Shown here piece after piece: positions 22,871 through 35,990 of a DNA stretch of 64,000 nt. The notes below the pieces were generated by a model, which was given only the letters and a program-made list of their open reading frames with translations, was not told where the DNA came from and made no database searches. The DNA comes from Euwallacea fornicatus. Taxonomy: Eukaryota > Arthropoda > Insecta > Coleoptera > Curculionidae. The stretch is taken from NCBI RefSeq assembly GCF_040115645.1, contig NC_089573.1, positions 1,860,001 through 1,924,000 of the forward strand, given 5' to 3'. Position numbers and translations under genes: made by a program. Every line of letters begins with the position of its first letter. Position 1 is the stretch's first letter.

Positions 22871-25800
22871 ACTGAAAAGTCATATAGATGCCAAAGTAAT
22901 TTATAGTTTTAATATCTATCAGGAGTGGTTTTTTATAATTTGTTAAATTTAGTAAAAAATAGCAATTTGTTGTCAAGAGAATTGGTTGATATTTGAATAA
23001 AAGTCAGATCGGAAAGAGCTACTGCAGATCTTGGGACACCCATTTCGACTTTCAATTGTGCATTATACGTTGAGAACTATTTCGGTTTGTTTATGAAACT
23101 TTTTGTTTGAAGAATTGCACTAATTTGAATTGATAGCTCAAATTAGTTATCCGAATTATCTCCAAAAGAGCGGACGAATGCAACGTAATTTTTGTATTTC
23201 CAAAAAACGGGCAACTTTGGCACTTATTTTTGCGCTTTTGAAACTGTCTAAAGAAAGATCACTGAAGCTGAAGCTGGAAATTCAATTTCCAATCTGAAAT
23301 GATTAATAAAACATCCAAAATGTCGAATTAATTGACGGCATAAAATCTCGACATTTTCGTGAAAAGCGCTAAAGGATTTTCTTGTTGTAGTTTTAGTTTG
23401 CATTAGTGACAGACACATTAACACACACATTTTGCATTTAGATGAACAGGGCGTGTTGCGTGATGCGTGATACTATTATCGATCTACGATGTTTCACAAA
23501 AACGTGTTATTTAGCAATCTCGCTTATCAGGCCGTGATTTTTCATACACCGAGGATTGCTGAAGAATGATTTATATCCTCTGCAAAATTCAAAAAAGGGT
23601 ACATAAAACAGTAAAGCGGACTTTGTTAGTTCCTTTGAAGAAATGTAAGCTGCTTTTAAATCAGATAATTAGGCTAAAAACAAAGGGAATTCGTTTTAAA
23701 TCATTTTGATTGTGAAAGCTAATTTGGTATTAACTTTACGAGCTTCGCCCATATATACCAGAACATTAGAGAGTTTAGAAGTAAAACGGGTATATTGTAA
23801 CTTAAACTAATAGAGAAGCAAAGCGACATAATATTGCAAAGGGATGTTTATCTATGGATAAATGTTCCAGATAAGCGTGTATGTGTTTAAGGACTGATTA
23901 GGGTGACTAAGGCAAATGTGAAAGTCCCATGCATACATATGATGCTCAGAAATAATTGGTCATCAGTGTGGAAGGGTGCGCATTTACCCTTTGCTCTCTT
24001 AGCATCGAAATTGAAGTTTCTCTAGCAGTAGGAGGGTTTAACTCTATTTAACCCCATTTTTAATAGTTTCATTTCGAGCTGGTTGTAGGCGGATTCAAAA
24101 ATTTCAATCAAAAGTAGAGAAATCCTCTATACTAAATCAGATTTTATTATTAAATGAGAACTCGGAAAAGGAGATCGATAAACGATTATTGCCGGGGAAT
24201 GGAATGGGTATTTAAAAATTAACACAAACCTGCCAATTTCCGTTACACGAGACCGGGTTTATCCACTGCAACAAGGAAGTTGTTATTGGATGGAAGGCAA
24301 AAATCCAGAGCACAGATGGCACCATATCTGTTTAAATATAAAGGGATATCTTTGCATTTGATGTTAGTAATATACAAGGCCCGCTTTGAGAGAGTATTTA
24401 CATAATTGACTGTGTCGGTCGAAGTCTCTGTATAACAGCGATTACTATTAGCATTTAATTGAATACAAAAGGACCAACATGCAAATGTGGCCTCGTAAAA
24501 CCGACTTCCCTCCGACGAAATTGAAAAACCAGGATACAGGAACGAGTTTAACTAATATGCCACCCAGTTTTTTGGTGCAAGGTTCGGAATTGGCCCTACC
24601 AGAATAACTACAATAATTCATCTGTCTACACACTACTGCAAAAAGGGATCGTTTTTCCCCTTTCACATGTACTAAAATTTATCTCCGAAATTTCTCCACG
24701 GCTTATAAAGTCCGTGGCAACGTCAAAAGATTAGCTTTGTGGCATTTCTTTTTAAATGCCAGGCAATATGAAAATGCTTTCATGTGAAATTTATTATGTT
24801 GAGAGTCCCAAATCTGTTTATAATCCAGGGCCATGTTAAGGTTAATAGTATACATCCCAGAGGAAGCCATCTCCGAAATATAAATACACTTTTCCGCCAT
24901 TAAAATATGTCAAGGCACTTATGTTTATTACACAAGAGATCTTCAAATGAGAGTTCTACTTTCACTGAGAATTTTAATTAAATTTAAGAATTTTATTGCT
25001 GCCATAAAAGGACTTAAAAGGAATGTTTTCTCTAATTCTCAGCTTCTGTGTTACGTTAAAGATCCTAACTTCCTGCTTTATTCCTTCTTTAGCAATACCA
25101 TGTATCTAAGTTCCGACTTTTTAATGCTCCATGGTTATACTCTATTTCAACGATATTGCGCTATAAGACTACTCCAATTTCAAAGCTGAATTACACCTCT
25201 ACTTAAGCTTTGTTGCCATATTGATTTATTCTCGATTCCAGTGCTCTGGATCACTTACGCCTTTAACTTCGTACGTTGAAATCTTACTTGAAGCTTTAAG
25301 CGAAAAGCGAATAATTTACCTCGTACCATGAAAATTAGAAAATATCGGAGCTTTTGTCAATCATACGGCGCAGAAGAGTATTTAGTTTGAACTCGACCGC
25401 CGAAAGACACGTAAAACACAAAATTTTTTTAGAGAAAACCGCGTATACAGGATGTCACCAAATTGTCTGGACAAACTTCGAGACGTAATAGAGCTATTGA
25501 TATATTCTCACTCCTGCCAAAATATTTGATTCAGGGGCAGAGATTCGAGGGTTAAATAATTTGCTAACTTTACAGGACCCTTGATTGTTCGACCCTGATG
25601 ACGGATGCATAAGATAGAGTCTTCAGCTTTGTACATCCGTCATCCGACGAATGGCCTGATCGCTCATCTTACGACGAACAGTTAAACAAAGACGAAATCA
25701 TTTATACCTTAATCCGATATCAAATGTTTCTAATCTCGATTTCGTGTTTCATGTTTGATTTTTTTGTATAATGAATTCCTGATCGTTTATGTGTGAAAGC

Positions 25801-26189
25801 TTCAGTCAGAATGGTGCAACCTATTCTTAGGGGAGGAGGCTGAGAGAGATTCGCACATAAAGATTTGTAAATTTTTGCGTAGCCTTAATGTGAAAATCGT
25901 TGTTGTTGGAAAATATTTCCCCTAAAGGGTACTCGGTACGAAAAAAATTAAATTTGAAGAAGCGTAGAATATTAGAATTTTTCCGCATGAACCAAATGTT
26001 TCTTCGCATTAACCGAAATTTAACGACATCGCCTCGTGTCCTATTAAAAAGAAGCATTTAAATAAATTTGATTATTTATAAAAAAAAAGTATCGAAATTG
26101 AAGCTGCAATTTCTCTCGACGTAGCTCTAATTGAAAGCTGTGGAGAACTTTCTTTAAACTTGCCCTTAGAGAAATTTAAAAACTCGTGA
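22871..26189. other. Non-coding, unassigned
   Basis: No recognised gene. Small features: a transposon-like terminus tatacaggatgtcaccaaa at 25444 without a found partner, and a perfect 11-bp stem (25597-25607 with 25634-25644, 26-base loop). Confidence 0.35.
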
Positions 26190-26690
26190 GCAAAACTGTC
26201 ACAATCCAGCCTCGTACCTCTCTACACTCTCTCTGATGTTATTAGGAATCGACGCTATTATCTTCCGCAAGCCAATAGCGGAGCGCCTTCCTTTCAAGTT
26301 CTAGAAATTACCGAAAATCTGAATTTAGCCAAATTTTGAAATTCGCAAAAGAAATTGTCAAGTTCTAGCCAGGGACGCTCCTGTGCTTCCACTGAGCAAT
26401 CGAAACAGCAATTTTCTGTAAAGTTATAAAGGTTCGACGCTGTTGTGTTCCCCAACAATCAGTAGAGGAGCACGTTCCTCCCAAAATATAAAACTTGCGA
26501 TGTAAAAATTTTAAAATTCGTAAAGAAAATTGTCAAATTTCGGCATAGCATGCCTCCGCATTTCTGACAAACGAAACAGCAATTTTCTCTGATGCCGCTA
26601 ATATTCAACGCTACGGACTTTCCCAATAAACATTATCGGGACACGCGCTCTTCCAAATAGATTAGAAGTGCATGCAAGATCTAATAACAA
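26190..26690. repeat. Tandem repeat, ~171-185 bp unit
   Basis: Nearly three units are visible. The landmark 'ttcgacgct' recurs at about 26250, 26436 and 26607. Each unit ends in gaaacagcaattttct (26393-26415 and 26570-26586) and contains aaattcgYaaaRaaaattgtcaa. Similarity is high enough to be seen directly, so this is a younger array than the one at 400-1760. Confidence 0.7.
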
Positions 26691-27961
26691 TCTATTATTT
26701 ATAACAATAACCTGTCGAAATCAGCGAAAAACGGCACTTCGAAAATATTGAAATTTCGCTGAAAATTCCCAGTAAAAATTTTGCTTTGAGCACTGATATC
26801 ACTGAAGTATTGCAGACCGACCGCGAAAAATCCAAACTGCGAAACATGATTATGTTTCAAAAACTGTTCATTATTGAGTTTTCCACAAACAATTGTAAAA
26901 CTGAGGCCGTACGAATGTAATTCAAGCTCATTGCAGCCGTCAGTTTAAAATTTCACTTTTCCCATTACATGATGGACAACTTAATAAAATTCATAGGGAT
27001 AGTGATCCGCATACATCACGCATCCATTTAAGCAAAGCTCCGTTGCAAAAACCCTTTTGTCCACATATTGTTCGCCATAAAACTCCCTTTTGATGATTAT
27101 GAAGTTCTTGATCAAAAGAATATTTTTACTTGTTAAAAGGGCTTTAAAACGTTAGCAACATAATGGTGGACATTCGAGTTTGAGTCGCTTTTGAAAGGAC
27201 GAATTCGCCTTAGCAACTGTTTTTATCTCAAGACATGAACGTCGTCAGAACGTCACGGAAACTAATTAAAAATGGGTCTTGGGAAGGGGGTGACAAGCCC
27301 AAATTCTGCGATCTGTGGACGTTGACACCACACGAAAATACAAACAGAAGTTCGTAGACCCGGAAAGATAAAACGAGACTTTAGAGGTAATTAGAGAATT
27401 TAACGCTTTCGGTCTCTGTTGGGTCATCATACGAGCTACTAATCAATACATAAGATATGTAAATAAGGCGTAGGGAAAATGGCAGGGTTGAGCTGTTAAA
27501 AATTTAAAGCCTTCGGGGCAAAAAAGCCGCCAATATAGGCTTAAGTTATAAAGCAAAATGGGGTAGAGGGTGAAGTTATCTATCAAATTTCGTTGCGCTA
27601 TCCGTTTTTACATTGTGCTCCCTCAGGGTTCGCACTCTCGCAAGAATTGCCGTCTCGCATGGTCTAACTTTCATAAAAGTGTGGTTTGTAATAGATTTTT
27701 AAAATGACTGATGGCCTACCGGAAAAATCGAACGTTGCTACGAATGCCTTTTTATTTCTTTTCCCCTAAACGCGGTTGTGTTTATGGATTGTATAATGAA
27801 GAAGAAACCCATACGTATAGTATTAATATCGATCATTACCCCCGTAGGAATATACTATCAGCATTATGTTTCAGCCCAAGAATTGAAAAATGTAATCAAT
27901 CAAGTGTATCAAAGGTTTTCTACCTCTTATTAATAATGAGGAACATTACTACAATAATATA
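26691..27961. other. Non-coding, unassigned
   Basis: Only short open frames (for example 27711..27974 +) with no domain. I see nothing further. Confidence 0.35.
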
Positions 27962-28145
27962 TCTACGGCCCTGAAGGAATGCCGAAAGGCGATACCGGGG
28001 CGAAGAGGGGAGGTGGTTTTAGTGGGTAGGCGGGCGACATAATGGTCGGTCGAATCCCACACTACCTGGCTGCACGTCGAAGCCAGGTGTCTTAAGAAGA
28101 TTCCCACCTCCTCGCACAAAAAAATAAAATAAAATAAAATAAAAT
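27962..28145 (+). mobile_element. Non-LTR retrotransposon 3' tail, R1-like, with (AAAAT)n
   Basis: A G+C-rich block contains ggttttagtgggtaggcggg, then ggtcggtcgaatcccacac and aagattcccacctcctcgc. It runs directly into a short AAAAT tandem (28118-28145). The ttttagtgggt and aatcccacac pairing is typical of the 3' UTR of R1-clade LINEs, and the simple repeat is the expected tail. The element is severely 5'-truncated, with no reverse transcriptase left. Confidence 0.5.
28118..28145 (+). repeat. (AAAAT)n simple repeat
   Basis: About five units of aaaat. It forms the tail of the R1-like fragment. Confidence 0.9.
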
Positions 28146-28815
28146 CTACACAATATGGGTTTGACGTTAATGTAAATTCCCCACTTTGTCCGTGCCTGCA
28201 GGATCTTAAAGCAGCGACTTCTCGATAAAATCTCGAGCAATTAATTTCATAAATATTTGATCTTATAATTTTAATTTTAAATTGTGTTTTCTCTAGAACC
28301 TGCCTTGTTTGTACTGTGATTCTCACCATGAAATTTAACGCGGTGGCGTTCTAAAATGATCTTGCTTAATTTTCTGGCGATGATAATTAAAAGAACTCTT
28401 TTCAGATTAAAAGCAATTTTCCAGGGACCGATCTTGTATCAAAGCGGAGTTTTAAAATGTAGTGAAAACAAAATAGCGATCTAAATTTTATGTTCCTCGC
28501 CAAAGCCTTTGGTAATTTGCTTTTTATGCAACGCCAATCTTATCGGAACGGATTTTAAAACTAAAGCTAAATCCACGACTGCTCGAATTCGCTGATTTCG
28601 CATAAAGGAAATACGTTTTGGTCAGCTTATCGCAATGATAGATTTTTTTGCTCTTTCAAAGTCACACGCAATAAATCTAATTTATTTCTTTTTTCAACCT
28701 TCTTCAACCAATTATTTAAAAATGGCTTCTAGCTGAAATAGCCCGAACCAACGAGCTGCGAGAACGAAACACTTTTGTATGCGAGGCGTCGCAGACACAC
28801 TGGTACAAACGAGTA
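28146..28815. other. Non-coding, unassigned
   Basis: No recognisable feature between the LINE tail and the Tc1-like element. Confidence 0.4.
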
Positions 28816-28817
28816 TA

Positions 28818-30421
28818 CAGTGGCGAACAAAAGTACGGAAACATTTTCTAATTTTTAATGCAATTTCATTCCTATACGTAGCGACAAACATCAGTCAAGA
28901 AAAAAGTTGTTTTTTGGAATATTAACTTTATCTAGAACATGTACGTAGATAAAAATAAATATATTAACGTATTTATCAGTCTTAAAAAAAAACAATGTAA
29001 AAAATGTGTAAATTGACCGAACAAAAGTATGGAAACATTTTCTTCATTTTAGTCTAATCTCAAAATTTGTTGATTCTGAAGTTTTCCGCTTCTAAGATTT
29101 TGTTGAAAATGCCGAAGTGTAAATATTACAGTGCTGAGTTCAAGCGAAAAATAGTGACCATGTACACCAACGGAACAAAACAAATTAATATTGCAAATGC
29201 ATTAAATATACCTCGGGAAACTGTTCATAAAATAATTAAGAGGTATTTGCAAAGAGGAACAGTAGATCCAGCAATGAAATGTGGAAGACCTCGAAAAACA
29301 ACCCGTAGAGTGGATAGTGCAATCGTTAGGAAAGCTAGAGTCGATCCAAAAAAATCTGCTGTGGCCATAAATAAGCAGTTAAAAGAGGAATTTGAAGATA
29401 TTGATGTATCGGATGTGACAATCAGGCGTCGGCTTATAAGTGAAAATCTTCATGGTAGAAGTACAGTTAAAAAACCACTTCTTGCAAAGCGACACAGACA
29501 AGCGAGATTAAAATCCGCCAAAGAACATAAGAATTGGACCGAACACCAATGGTCATTAGTAGTTTTCAGCGATGAAAGTAAGTTTAATTTGTTCGGCAGT
29601 GATTCTACAGGATATGTTCGAAGACCTCCAGGACAAAGATACGACCCAAAATATTGAATTCCCACCGTCAAACATGGCGGTGGAAATGTGATGGTTTGGG
29701 GTTGTTTTACACGATCTGGTACTGGACCACTAGTGAAAATAAATGGCAAAATGGACTCCAAGATGTACTGCGACATCTTATATAATCACCTACCGACATT
29801 TGAAGAAGATCTACCGTTGGCATGGATTTATTAACAGGATAATGATCCAAAGCACATCTTGCGATTAACTAAAAATTGGTTTTTAGAAAACAAAATACGG
29901 GTGTTGGAATGGCCGTCACAATCGCCTGATATAAATCCGTTTGAAAATCTGTGGTACTATTTAGATAAGAAGGTCAGATCCAAAAACGTTAAAAATCGCA
30001 ATGAATTTTGGGCAGTATTGGAGGAAGAGCGGAAGGCAGGATTCCCAGGGACCTCTGTACAAAGCTTGTTGACTCTATGGGACGAAGATGTCAAGTGGTA
30101 ATTGATGCCAAAGGGTATCCAACGAAATACTAAAACTTTTAAAAAACCTTTTAATAAAATAGTACATAATATAATTTATTTTCAACAATTTCTAAGTAAT
30201 GTTTCCATACTTATGTTCGGTAAATTTATAGATTTTTCACAATATTGTTTTTTTGTGAGACTGATAAATACATTAATATATTTATTATTAGTTATGTACA
30301 TATTATAGATATAGCAGATCTTCCAAAAAAGGACTTTTTTCTTGACGGATATTTATTGTTATGTGTTGAATAAAATTGCTTTAAAAAATAGAAAATATTT
30401 CCAAACTTTTGTTCGCCACTG
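28818..30421 (+). mobile_element. Tc1-like element with IR/DR ends
   Basis: A 1,604-bp element between TA pairs (28816-28817 and 30422-30423). The outer ends read cagtggcgaacaaaagtacg inward from the left and cagtggcgaacaaaagtttg from the right. A second copy of the binding-site motif, gaacaaaagtatggaaacat, lies at about 29021-29040. Its inverted partner is at about 30199-30222. Each end is therefore ~230 bp with an outer and an inner direct repeat, the IR/DR plan known from Minos, S and Sleeping Beauty-type elements. Confidence 0.88.
29109..30133 (+). pseudogene. Tc1-like DD34E transposase, three breaks
   Basis: The likely original start is the ATG at 29109 (MPKCKYYSAEFKRKIV), because the frame upstream shows no family similarity. 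It has a helix-turn-helix (QINIANALNIPRETV), a GRPRKTTRR motif, then FSDESKFNLF with the first catalytic Asp. The frame stops at TGA 29655-29657, just before IPTVKHGGGNVMVWG. A TAA at 29832-29834 replaces a Gln next to the second Asp (QDNDPKH, Asp codon 29838-29840). The Glu in NPFENLW is retained 34 residues later. A frameshift near 30040 precedes the natural C-terminus (RRCQVVIDAKGYPTKY). All three catalytic residues survive, so the lesions are truncating only. Confidence 0.88.
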
Positions 30422-30479
30422 TATAGTGTCCTAGCAGGTTAAGGAATAGAGCAGTTCGGCTATAAAAAAGTTGTTTAGT

Positions 30480-31540
30480 TTTTTCTATAGGCTGTTTATG
30501 TGTTTTTTAATGTGTAAATTGTAAATAAATCTCGCAGCGTTTTTTACCGACTTGAAATTGGTCTTAGGGAGATTGTTAGGGACCGGTCCGTGTGGAAATC
30601 GTGCTCCCGTAAGGCACCAGGTGACGCTGGTTAATTTCCTTCTGAACCGGATAGCGAAAGGCCAAAAATTCTCACTGTGATTCAAGAAGAAGAAATCTTC
30701 GTCCAAATACTCGAGGGTTCAGCGATTAGCGCCGGAAAGAGAAGCTGTTTCCACAGCATCTCACGCCTGATCAGAATTTTTTACCAAGGGATTTCCAGCC
30801 CAGAAAAGATTAATGCAATTTCTTACTGCAAAAGCAACATTATGACCCTTTGTTCTTTTATAAAATATTGTTCGCAGACAAAGCAACAATTCCAACAAGA
30901 GGTACATACATTTAATCGGAGAAACAGCTATTCTTAAAATACCGAAAATCATCATTTAATGGCATCACTTTTAATATGAATTTTCAACTAATATGTGTTG
31001 TGGGATTTTATGAGATATGATTGCGGCATCAATTGAATTTCCTTCACTAAAAGAGAAATGTTACGTCAGGTCTCTAACGAGCTTCCCCCACTCTAACACC
31101 GTATTTTTGTAAGAGTTTCATGTAAGACGGTTTATGTAAGACTGCGTTCGATATCCTATACAAGTATATATATATTTTTCACGTCGATGGTTTAGCCGAG
31201 ATAGCAAACATCTGTGGCCGCCGCAGAGTCCCGACTTAAACCTATTAGAGTTCTTCTCTTGAGGTTTTTGGAAACATTGATATGTAAATCCGTATCTGAC
31301 GGTAGAGAGGAATTATGAGATAATATTTAAGAGAATGGAAATGTAATCAAAAACATCATCCAAGCCCTGTTCGAGGTGCGGCAAAATTTTTAACCGACGA
31401 GACAAGAAGGAGAGGTACATTTAATTGGAAAAGCAGCCATTCTTATAACAAAGAAAATTCTCATTAAATGGAAGATCACTTTCACCATAAATTTTCAATT
31501 AAAAAGTGGTCTGCGATTGTAAGAAAATAGTTATCGGCCC
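30480..31540 (+). pseudogene. Scrambled fossil DD41D-like transposase
   Basis: Same family as 18817..20035. In order: LGTGPCGNRAPVRHQ-like residues (~30560-30620), EEEIFVQILE (30685-30715), KILFADKAT (~30860-30890, first catalytic site), WPPQSPDLNLLEFF (~31222-31263, last site Glu), and an REEL-DNI-ENGNVIK-RQNF tail (~31310-31390). Immediately after this C-terminal block a second first-site region follows (FLTDETRRRGTFNW, ~31390-31435). Pieces of two copies are therefore fused, or one copy has been rearranged. Numerous stops are present. Confidence 0.58.
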
Positions 31541-34500
31541 CGATAAAAATATTAGGTCATTTTTTTTACTCCTCTGGGCCATTGTTTCTGAGACACCCTA
31601 TATAGCTAAATCGAGTTTATTCAATTCAATGGGACATCCTGTATAGGTACCTCTACAGAGAAATTTTTTTATGTGATAAAAGAAAAAGAAATTTCCCGGC
31701 GTTTCAAGGACTATTGTAGAATTCCCAAATGCTTTTACAATCAGTAGTTTTAAAAGTTTCCAGTTCTTACTACAGCTTTTTGAAAACCGGTTAGTTTCAT
31801 TAATAAATTTAAGAGGTATTTACGGTTACCCCAGAGACACTAAAACTTTTCGCGGATTTGCGCTGCGAAGCTCAGAAACGTTTTATTTTTCTAAAAATTT
31901 CTGGAATTTCGTAATTTCATAACGATTATGTTTTCGAAAATTTTTAGGCATTTCGTGGAGTTCCGAATATCTGAAGATTTTTTAAGAAACATTCGATGTT
32001 TGAAATGCAAAAAGTTGTCATTAAACACATTTTTCAATCCCTTTGTGAGGATTTTGGTTTCTTTTTGAGACACATTGTATAGCATCAAGTTTTTAGAAAA
32101 ATTGAAATATTTTTTTCATTCATTTAACAAAGAAAGTTTTACTAAAATCACCTAAGTAATCCGGAGTAACTTAAATGAAAATCTTTTAGTGCTTGAAGTC
32201 ACTAAACATCATTACGAAAAGAAAATAGAGTGTGTGCTACTCAATATTTAAATGGCTCTCTTTAAATGGCTTCCAACAATAAAGAACTTATCCCAATGAA
32301 GCTCTTTTGTTTCTGCTTTTGTAGACGCTTAAATCCAGAAAATGCTTTGTAGAAAGTCCTAACATTGACATTTTTAAGCTTCTAATATTAGGTTGTATAC
32401 AACGTTTCAATGCGAGACCTGGTTGCCGTACAGTTAGAAAAACTTCATGCATTGAACCGGGAACAACATTAATTGCTCTTTTATAGAGCCCAGTTGTTTC
32501 TCATTTAAGTTCCCTGGATTGCATGTCAATTTAGATTTTTGGACATGTTTGAATTGAGCCATATTTTATATATTGTTATCTGCGAAAAAAAGACATTTCT
32601 GCTGGTCGTAGTGGAACGTTCCTTAGGAGATTTCAACAGACTTTAATCATCCTAATAAGATAAGGACTGCCTAGACAACAGACGATTTCTGGGATAGGAG
32701 TTAATCTGATAGTAAAAGCGTCGTTGGGGAAAACGAACTTTGGCTACTAAAACTACGAATCTGTTAAGGGTGAATTAAAAGTACCCTAAAATAACTGTTT
32801 AGACTCTGTTTGAAAGTTTGCCAGCACTAAATACCAGCTTTGCCTGCGCACGTGAAATTCCACATCGGTTCTAAATGCCTCGATTTAAACAAACAAGACT
32901 TTCCGGTTAAGTAATGAGAATGTACCCTACGAATAACATCCAATTAAAATGCACAAACTTTAGAATAGTCTTAAAAAAGCCATTTTTAAGAATTTCCTAA
33001 TTAGGCATCTAAAGGTTAAGTTTGAAAATCTTATTAAAAGGTCGAGATGTTAAACAGGGGAAAATTTATTACCCCCCAAAGTTTTAAAACGGTTCTAAAT
33101 CGGAGCTTTCACCCCCCACTTTATATAAAGTTTCTGAATGAAAATATCCCGGTTGCAATATTGAGTTGTAACATGTATGTATTTGCCCAAAAATGATTTT
33201 CTGTATTTTTAAGTGAAGAGGACTATCAAGGGGGACTGGATTTCAACCAACAATGCTTTCTATAAGCAGAGTATAGCTATTTCTCTGAGAAGAAAATAAG
33301 GCCATTCCAAAATACACGTACGTGGTTATTGTCAAAATTTCAATTCGAGCTGCAGCACTCATTGTTTAGCTACCTTTGCAAATTTATTCCAAGGAAAATT
33401 CAAACTATAGCCAGAAACTTATTAATGCCTTATGCTCATGTTTCCCCTCACTTTGTAAAGTTAATATTAAAATTTTTAATGCGAAATTTGAAAGTTTAAA
33501 GAGTTAATTATGCACCAAAAGGGTTTAATTTAAGTATGAAGTAATATTTGAACTATCCGCTGAATTTCTCTTTGTAAAAATATTCTTCTTTCATTCCAAG
33601 CGATGGTTTAACGCAACTCAAAATATCAGCCACACATTCATTGAATTTCCAGAAGTATAAGCTCCAAAATCATTGCGGCAAATCGTATAAATTTATAAAC
33701 CCTTTTGTTCACACTCAGGCGGGGTGTCCGAATTTATCGTTTTTTCCCAAGCCCAATAGCCGGATTTTTTGGGATATACTGACCCTTCTATTACATATTT
33801 CGCCGCTACATTCGCAACTGAATGATTCAGATATCTACTTTATTTTATAAATAACAAAAAAATTTCTGCGGTATTATTTAGCAACAATTTTTCGATTTCT
33901 GGTGTCCAAATCAAACAATTGAACAAAATTAGCACGATACTTGTGAAAATGAACATCTCCCAAAGGACACATTTTTTCCATTTCACCTGTAAATCAGTCA
34001 CATTCTAATGCACATTTTCTGATTTTGAGGAACTGTAAAATGAAGGAATCCAAAAATGCATTCAAATTAAATGGTGGAACGAAACAACCTTAGGGAATAT
34101 TGTTAAGGTTGGCGGCGTCACAAATTTCTCGGTACTTTTTTTGGAAAAAATATCGCTCATCGCCTGAATTTGTTTAATTGAAGGAAACTCGAGACAACCC
34201 ACTGATGTTGAAAATTCGTTTCGACGCATTATAGATTTTCGAAAAAGCTAACTACAAAACAATGCGTTACGGATTCCGAAAATTCGTTACAAAAGTATGG
34301 TTTTCAATATTTTTCGTTTTTAGATTTCGTGGATCACTGCAATAACCGCAAGCTTCGAATCTTTCAATAGCCGAAGCTGTAACCGAAAAGTTCGGTGAAT
34401 TTACTCTCTTTTTGAGTGACAAAAGATGGGGGGAGGGAGGTAGCATCGGAGTAGATGGAGCGTGACGTGGATACGCTCCCAGTCCGAACTAAATGTAGTT

Positions 34501-35668
34501 CTGATTTGTGTAACTGGAAAAACTCCTTGTCGTGCTTGAAGATCTCATGTGTCTTAAATGAAACCGTTAAGATGAATGAAATTCGTGCATTCCGTGGAAA
34601 AGATTTTGATAAATATCCGAAAGTGCATGCACAGCTATGGCGAATTTCTCTGTTTCATTACTAAGTATTAAAAGAGGCCCATGGTCTTAGTACTACGTTT
34701 TTGCAGTGCCTATATCTACAAAATATCAACCGCAAGAAATTAGGTCGTATAAATTGGACAAGTCTGTGTAAACAATGTTTTTGCTATTTCAGATTATATC
34801 CGTAGCTGTAACCGTCTAAGGAAGATAATGCTTCAATCTTGTATATTTCCATTAAAAACTGAAGCTTTGAGTTTATGGAATCGAGAAATTACGGGATAGG
34901 AAGAAGTCAGCGCACTTAATTCGGACTGGCACCGTTTACCATGTTCAATGGCGCCGACATTCTACCCCCACCACCATCGAAAAAGCGATACATATATATA
35001 TATATATATATGTAGGATCCAGTAGTCAAATCAACTACTCTGTAGATAGTTTTTAATTGTATTGAATTATGTATTCTGATCAGGTTGAGACTCTATCGGA
35101 ACGGCTGTAGATTGTAAGTAACTGAGAAGAATTATTCCTCACAAGTCCCTAACAAACTATCAAAAATTATTAAGCTTAAGATTGTTTTTGTTAGTAAATG
35201 CTCGTATTTTTTCAACCGGACAAACCCATCGACCGAAGACTTTAGAGAGCCTTATCACGTTTTTATTGTCCTTTCCAGAGCGCCCCTAACTTGTATCCGA
35301 TGGCCGTAAAAATAAATAAAATTTCATCCTCAAAATATCCTATTTTTACATTTTTTGGAAAATTTTAGAACTGATATTTCATAGGATTGTGGATTGAGGG
35401 CAATTAAAAGATATATCAAACGAACCATCACAACTGGCTGTAGAAGCCTGACTTATAGGAAGTTGTAATATATCCTTTAATTTGGAACGGGGAAGGTATC
35501 AGAGACCTGAAAAATGCATTTCCGAGGCTCCATCCAAATTGCGAGCGCCAATACCTCGAAAACAACGCGTGGATCTTAAATACACGTAATAGTCCAACTT
35601 CATTATCTCGATATGCTCTATAAGCCGTAGCGGTATTTCCAATGTTCCACGACCTCAACTGAGTTATA
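31541..35668. other. Non-coding, unassigned
   Basis: Transposon-like termini occur at 31592 (gagacaccctatata) and 31631 (gacatcctgtata) without clear partners. Open frames such as 33641..33850 and 34455..34664 have no recognisable domain. Confidence 0.35.
34992..35011. repeat. (AT)n microsatellite
   Basis: About ten uninterrupted AT units. Confidence 0.95.
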
Positions 35669-35990
35669 CAGGGTCAGTGTAGTATCCAATTCAGTCGACA
35701 TGAGGGAAATTTTTTAAAGTATCACGAAAATGTTCAAAAAGGAGAAGGCAAATGACAGATCAATTTAATCGCCTCGTTAAGCTATTAAACTAACACACCG
35801 GGTTAAAATATCTCTTTTAGCTTACGAAATATAGGGTCACCTGTTTGCACGATTTTTAAATGCAGTAAAAAAATACTACAAACGCGCTTCTATTCGTTTT
35901 AACTATCTCGAAATGTTTATAGAATTTTTAGTGTTTCTTCATTGGTGTAAGAATAGTATGAACGTTATGCGCAAATTTTGCACAATCCTG
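35669..35990. mobile_element. Possible 322-bp MITE
   Basis: TA pairs at 35667-35668 and 35991-35992 bound a segment whose ends read inward cagggtcagtgtagta and caggattgtgcaaaat. The inverted match is short and weak, and there is no coding sequence. This fits a decayed non-autonomous mariner-type element, but a chance pairing is possible. Confidence 0.3.

Noticed and set aside
28040..28060. ggtcggtcgaatccc resembling a tRNA T-arm
   Set aside because: No acceptor, D or anticodon arms around it. It is part of the LINE 3' tail.
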